Part shown: piece by piece, positions 63,939 to 64,000 of the stretch | Position numbering within the stretch: the stretch's first letter is position 1 | How the letters are laid out: every line of letters begins with the position of its first letter | Assembly (NCBI GenBank): GCA_949775045.1 | Contig: OX459104.1 | Location: 15,302,476 to 15,366,475 of the forward strand | Direction: 5' to 3' | DNA: 64,000 nucleotides | Source of the DNA: Metridium senile | Lineage: Eukaryota > Cnidaria > Anthozoa > Actiniaria > Metridiidae | Made by a program: the position numbers and the translations under genes | Notes under the pieces: model-generated | The model's database searches: none | Told to the model about the DNA's origin: nothing | The model's input: only the letters and a program-made list of their open reading frames with translations

Positions 63939-64000
63939 TTCTCCCTCTATCCAAGTGGTAGGGGTGATCGGCGTACCTTTTAGGGTTAAAATATTTCCAG

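Overview
This is a eukaryotic window with AT-rich introns, GT-AG splicing and dense short transposon-like repeats. A cnidarian, probably a sea anemone, is the best inference, because a contiguous two-domain arginine kinase of about 710 residues is known from sea anemones such as Anthopleura. The species cannot be read from the sequence.

Layout. 1-10,400: no gene recognised; fold-backs, tandem repeats, a segmental duplication and a SINE-like element. 10,411-10,824 (+): a two-exon secreted Ly6/uPAR (three-finger fold) protein. 10,900-15,800: microsatellite, large fold-back elements and a 156-bp tandem triplication. 15,802-23,072 (-): two-domain arginine kinase in nine coding exons. 23,073-25,033: divergent intergenic region full of tandem repeats. 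25,034-53,455 (+): one large gene of 24 coding exons that encodes about 1,090 residues: signal peptide, LRR N-cap, ten leucine-rich repeats, a GCC2/GCC3-like cysteine-rich stalk, seven or eight hydrophobic segments and an acidic tail. All 24 exons join in one reading frame, and each junction has a GT donor and an AG acceptor. Its introns hold most of the repeats, and the last intron contains a 5'-truncated Penelope-like retroelement with an open RT plus GIY-YIG frame. 55,240-57,453 (-): a secreted LamG-like protein whose frame breaks at a homopolymer. 57,500-61,500: duplicated non-coding DNA. 61,840-62,140 (+): a dead copy of exon 22 of the large receptor gene. 62,200-64,000: no gene recognised.

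The genes have no evident pathway link. Arginine kinase is cytosolic energy-buffering machinery; the other three are surface or secreted proteins. The large LRR/cysteine-rich/multi-pass protein is the most interesting candidate. It joins LRR exons built like those of glycoprotein-hormone-type receptors to a multi-pass module found with GCC2/GCC3 domains, and it does not look like a 7TM rhodopsin-type receptor. The other striking signals are three fold-back insertions with perfect 9-bp target duplications (Mutator-like), and a patchwork insertion inside one of them that contains an inverted 40-bp copy of a nearby splice acceptor and exon start.
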